Source: Marsupella aquatica
Lineage: Eukaryota; Marchantiophyta
DNA length: 64,000 nucleotides
Assembly: GCA_973895155.1 (NCBI GenBank)
Contig: OZ316897.1
Coordinates: 1-64,000 of the forward strand
Direction: 5' to 3'
Part shown: in pieces, positions 60,262 to 64,000 of the stretch
Numbering within the stretch: position 1 is the first letter of the stretch
Layout of the letters: each line of letters begins with the position of its first letter
Made by a program: the position numbers and the translations under genes
The notes under the pieces: model-generated
What the model was told of the DNA's origin: nothing
The model's database searches: none
What the model saw: the letters and a program-made list of their open reading frames with translations, nothing else

Positions 60262-61900
60262 ATGACATTTCCACAACCCACTCAAGTAAGTAACATAATT
60301 TCTATTTTTTTCAATCATTTTTTTGAAAATTATTAATATAATAGACATTGTGGATTTAAGTGATTAAAAAATATTATATTATTACAATTTTATATTAATT
60401 TTTAATCAAAATTACTATTGGTAATAAATATTTACTATATTTAATAGTGTAACAGTTTTATTTAAAAAGTTTGGAAAAAAATTTGATTAGTACTGACACA
60501 AAATGAAATTGACAATTTTGCAGATGCTCCATAAACGAAGGGAGAGGAGAAAAAATCAAAATAAATTTCATGAATATGGAGCCGAATTTTCTATCATAAC
60601 ATTTTGTTCAATATGGGATTATCTAAGCAAATTATGTGAATCTAAACAACAATTTATTTTATATTGGATTTTAAAAAATGAAAATATTTTTGTATATTTT
60701 GTTACACACATTTTACAAATAAATGTGTCCAATTTTTCAAGAGCTAAATTTTTGAATGGGTATAACAACTGCAGAAGTGCAATTCCACCAATTCTCCCTC
60801 TTCAAACACTTCAACAAACCGAGAAAATCTTTCATCATCATCAACAGAGACAAAAATTGCCTCCACTATTGAAAAAATTCATGGGAAAATTTCACATCCT
60901 TAACCTATCCCAACTCCGTACCTTACAAGTAGAGAGGGTAGCTTCTTGTAAAGTTGACAATACATTCTCTTCAACACAAGTAGAAGTGCAACAAATATCA
61001 AAATCACAACTGAAAAAATTGACTGGAGTGATAATGGGAAATTGGAAGGAAGACATGACTAAAACCAATCATAGTAATCCTACATTCACATTTGAGCGTT
61101 ATCCATCAAATTTTCTAGTGATAGAGAAATCTGAAAATATTGTTTACTTTTACGACAAGTCAGGGAAAAAGCCTTGGCTTGTAGCAATGCTCATGCACCA
61201 ACAAATATTGGGAGTGACAACATTACAATTCATTCGAAAACTTTTGAGTGCATTGTTTGTTGCTCATTCTCCATTTCAAAGAGGCGAGGGGAAAAAAGCT
61301 TTTGACAGCTTCATGACAGGATATGGTCCTTGGAATAGCAGTTACATGGGTGGCCGTTTGACTTATTACACACACCAGAAGAAGATGAATACCATTTTCA
61401 ATGATTGCCTTGATGTCAAAGATTTTGAGAAGTGGATCGATAAATATTCACATATTGAACTTATGGATATTATATTGGGCCTTTATATGTGGTGGTGCCC
61501 AGAGATGATAGAGTGTTTTTTGGAATACTCTCATCCGTACTTACTATCATGTGATCGTGACAAACATCATGGAAGTGAAGAGCAAATAGGGGAGAATGTT
61601 AGACCTAGTACTTACCAATTATATATAAGTGAGGATTATTGTGTGCAAACACATGCTGATGATGATGCAACTGACTTCACCTTAGCGTATGCTAGTCATC
61701 CTGACCATTTCCTTTCAGCAATCGATTTTGTAATTCCAGAGTATGGAATTAGATTGCCAATTAGAGATGGAAATCTATTTGCATTTCGGAGCGATGTAGT
61801 TCATGGTACAGGCTTTAGGATGAAAACATCGAATCCTGCATATGTTGGAGCTATTACCGTAAATAAAAACCTCAGCAGACTGATGCAAAAATTACATTAA
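60262..61900 (+). CDS. Putative 2OG-Fe(II) dioxygenase, TET/JBP-like; two-exon model
   Basis: The main exon (60524-61900, TAA end) is open for 458 codons. I propose a first exon 60262-60285 (ATG, then TFPQPTQ) joined over an AT-rich 238-bp intron (60286-60523; GTAAGTAA donor, ATTTTGCAG acceptor), giving about 466 residues. Without that intron the frame could start at ATG 60503. The N-terminal part is basic and His/Gln-rich. The C-terminal half has the layout of a double-stranded beta-helix oxygenase: YCVQTHADDDA (H-x-D iron ligands), then YGIRLPIRDGNLFAFRSD, the distal histidine in VVHGTG, and a last strand YVGAITVNK. The 2OG-binding basic residue is not obvious (Arg at +5, Lys at +7 after the distal His). 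The layout recalls the TET/JBP-like oxygenases that are expanded in fungi with KDZ transposons and oxidise modified bases. Substrate here is unknown. No stops or frameshifts, unlike all neighbours. Confidence 0.6.
60286..60523 (+). other. Predicted intron of the dioxygenase gene
   Basis: This is strikingly AT-rich, with GT donor GTAAGTAA and a T-rich tract before CAG at 60521-60523. Splicing joins CAA to ATG in phase 0. Confidence 0.5.
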
Positions 61901-62831
61901 AATTATTGTGTAGATGTGCTCTCCCGGGGCAAGCTGAGAGCGCTTGGAGGGGCTACTCAAAGTGGTGAGTGCTCGTAGGGTGGAGATGACACCATGGTCA
62001 TTTTGGATTTAGCCTGGTCATCATTATATTTGGTATTGAAATTCAGATTCTGACGTCATTTTAGCGATTCTTTCAAGAAGAGTAAGGGTTGGCATAATCT
62101 CGTTGAAAAATGGAATGTTGTCATCATGACTTTGCAATATTGGGCAAGTTGAGGTGTGAAAGGTAAGGCATGTTACTTGTTATGGGGGTGATATATTGAA
62201 ATGGGGAGGTTTTGCAAGATAGAAGAACTCAAATAAATCAACTCAAAGGTGGAATTGATATGATCAGCACACGTACCCTTGAGAGTAACAAACACTTTGA
62301 TGATGAGGCACCAACCACAAGTTGAAAACCCCAAAGGACAAGGGTGGGTGTGGATGTCCGGAAAATGGTCTTATTCTTGTGGGGTTAGTGGTATGCATTT
62401 TATTGTATGACTTTGTAGAAGAAACATACAGGCAACTTCACCTTGTTTAGTAAATCACCCTTATACTCATTGGGCTCGTTACTTGCTTCCCATGGGCTGA
62501 AGATACAACTGTAGAGATTCTAGGTGGGCATCCAAACTCATCAAGGGCATAGTTACACTTGATTTGCGTGAACACCTCCAGTCATCAAATTATTGAATGT
62601 TGTCCAAACTAATCTTCTAAGCCATTTTGGTTTGCCATGACACAACCCATGCAGACCATTGAAATAAGCACATGTCAAACTGATTTTTTTGAATACCCTG
62701 TCTGATTCTTGTAGGCCCGCTTGTAGATCCATTACAAGGAGTCAGAGTGAATTGCAGAATTGGCCATTGTTTGTAACGGGTCTGGAAGGCTTGACAAGGT
62801 TAGTACATCTTAACACTTGCATTTTATGATT
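61901..62831. other. No recognised gene
   Basis: This is intergenic DNA after the dioxygenase stop codon. It has no open frame with a recognisable domain and no repeat copy seen elsewhere in the window. Confidence 0.5.
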
Positions 62832-63457
62832 GACATGAGGGCATTCCAGCACTCATGTTGCAAGGCAGGGGGCTGTTTCACCTGGATTCAATTATGATAA
62901 GAATTACATATAAAAGTAGAAAGGAAGAATTAAATTCACATCCTTTATTGCCTCCTATTATTTTCACCTTCCCATGTACTTGTTTCGTCTATGGTATCAC
63001 ATTGTTTCTGGGGGCGGTGGTGGTTGGAAAAGGTTGGCACATTTTGACACTTGCATTTAACAATTGAGATAAGGGCATTCCGGCACTCATGTTGCAAGGC
63101 AGGGGGCTGTTTGACCCGGAGTCAATCATACAAAAATTATATATAAAAGTAGAAAAAAAAACCAAATTCACATCCTACATTTCCTCCTACTGTTTTCCCT
63201 CTCCTGCTTGTTTCTATTAAGGTATCATATTATTTCTAAAGAAGGAGGGGGGCAGCTCAAAAATGTTAATATATCTTGACACTTACATTTAATGATTGAG
63301 ATGAGGGCATTCCGGCACTCATGTTGCAAGGCAGGGGGCTGTTTGACCCGGACTCAATCATACAAGAATTACATATAAAAGTAGAAAAGAAAAACCAAAT
63401 TCACATTCTACATTTCCTCCTACTATTTTCGCTTTCTTACATATTTCTATTATAGTT
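62832..63457 (+). repeat. Tandem repeat, period about 231 bp, 2.7 copies
   Basis: Units begin at about 62832, 63063 and 63295. Each contains GAGGGCATTCCGGCACTCAT, then GCAAGGCAGGGGGCTGTTT, an AT-rich tract with ATATAAAAGTAGAAA, and CCTCCTA. The third copy stops near 63457. Divergence is moderate. Confidence 0.92.
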
Positions 63458-64000
63458 GTAGTTTGCCAGAGAGAACCAAAAGCACACTTTTATGTCTCTA
63501 AACTTTTATGAACCCTAAAGTTCCACTGACCATTTGTCTTATGAATCTATACAACACAGCGGAGTTATATGAATTCACATGGTCCGAGAATTCCCAAGAT
63601 TACAGGGATTTATGAAAATATACATTTTGACTGGGATGACAAAGATTTAGAGTAAAGATCTCTTTATTTTCACACAAAGTGCATTTTGGAATGACATGGG
63701 AGTTTGAAAGTTTAGATGGATATCCTCTACGAATGCATGATTCTTTCAACATCCCATCCGAGCTTACGACTCTTTTTGGTCTTTCTCCGTGGTTTAAAAA
63801 GCAAAAGCCAACGCCCGCTGAATGGCTCCCTTTTTGCTAAAAGGCATTAAAACAGAAGCTCAATTTAGTCAATTGACACATTAGCTGTCCGCTATAAAGT
63901 TGGATTGCACGACATCACAAGTGACGTGTTTACCATGTTTTGGGAGCTACTCCTTCGCAGTAGCTGTCACCTTCTCCCAAGCCTGGTGGGTTGTGTTGTT
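63458..64000. other. No recognised gene at the right edge
   Basis: Unique-looking DNA with no supported coding region; a gene could start or end just outside the window. Confidence 0.4.

Overview
This window is the left end of a plant chromosome. It opens with about 1.98 kb of (CCCTAAA)n, the C-rich strand of the plant-type TTTAGGG telomere, in the orientation expected for a true left end. Fragments of ordinary plant nuclear genes (condensin SMC2 with introns, ESCRT-III VPS60/CHMP5, an IRK/PXC2-like LRR receptor kinase, E-class PPR proteins) support a land plant. A TET/JBP-like 2OG-Fe(II) dioxygenase gene and the unusual transposon-like proteins make a non-seed plant (bryophyte, lycophyte or fern) my guess, but that is inference.

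Layout: telomere (1-1983); duplication copy A (1984-11346), rich in minisatellites; a G-rich minisatellite (11347-12178) and AT-rich DNA; a decayed SMC2 gene (14621-20362, minus); a PPR fragment fused to the first copy of a second duplication (21476-24535); copy B of the telomere-adjacent block (24575-33988), nearly identical to A at an offset of 22.59-22.64 kb. Next comes a GC-rich stretch with a minus-strand 883-codon transposon-like frame (34706-37354). After it lies a third partial copy (C) of the end of the A/B unit, split by a 4,606-bp element (39251-43856) flanked by a 5-bp duplication CAATG. This element carries a plus-strand frame of 1,190 codons of the same protein family. A third, truncated family member lies at 45336-45905. 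Then come another duplicated pair (45901-46563 / 49438-50020), a VPS60 pseudogene, an LRR-RLK pseudogene, a second PPR fragment and the second copy of the 21-24 kb duplication (57302-59726).

The only recognisable gene that looks intact is the two-exon 2OG-Fe(II) dioxygenase candidate at 60262-61900. A 231-bp tandem triplication follows at 62832-63457.

The window is therefore mainly a subtelomeric graveyard built by segmental duplication, transposition and capture of gene pieces. Its most novel content is a family of large proteins (N-terminal conserved region, a core resembling plant mobile/transposon-protein domains, a disordered linker and a C-terminal coiled coil). There are three copies within 12 kb, one in an element with a clean target-site duplication and without visible LTRs or polymerase. 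A roughly 36-bp hairpin-containing terminus recurs at several loci, with homology stopping at the same base. No tRNA, rRNA or CRISPR array was seen.
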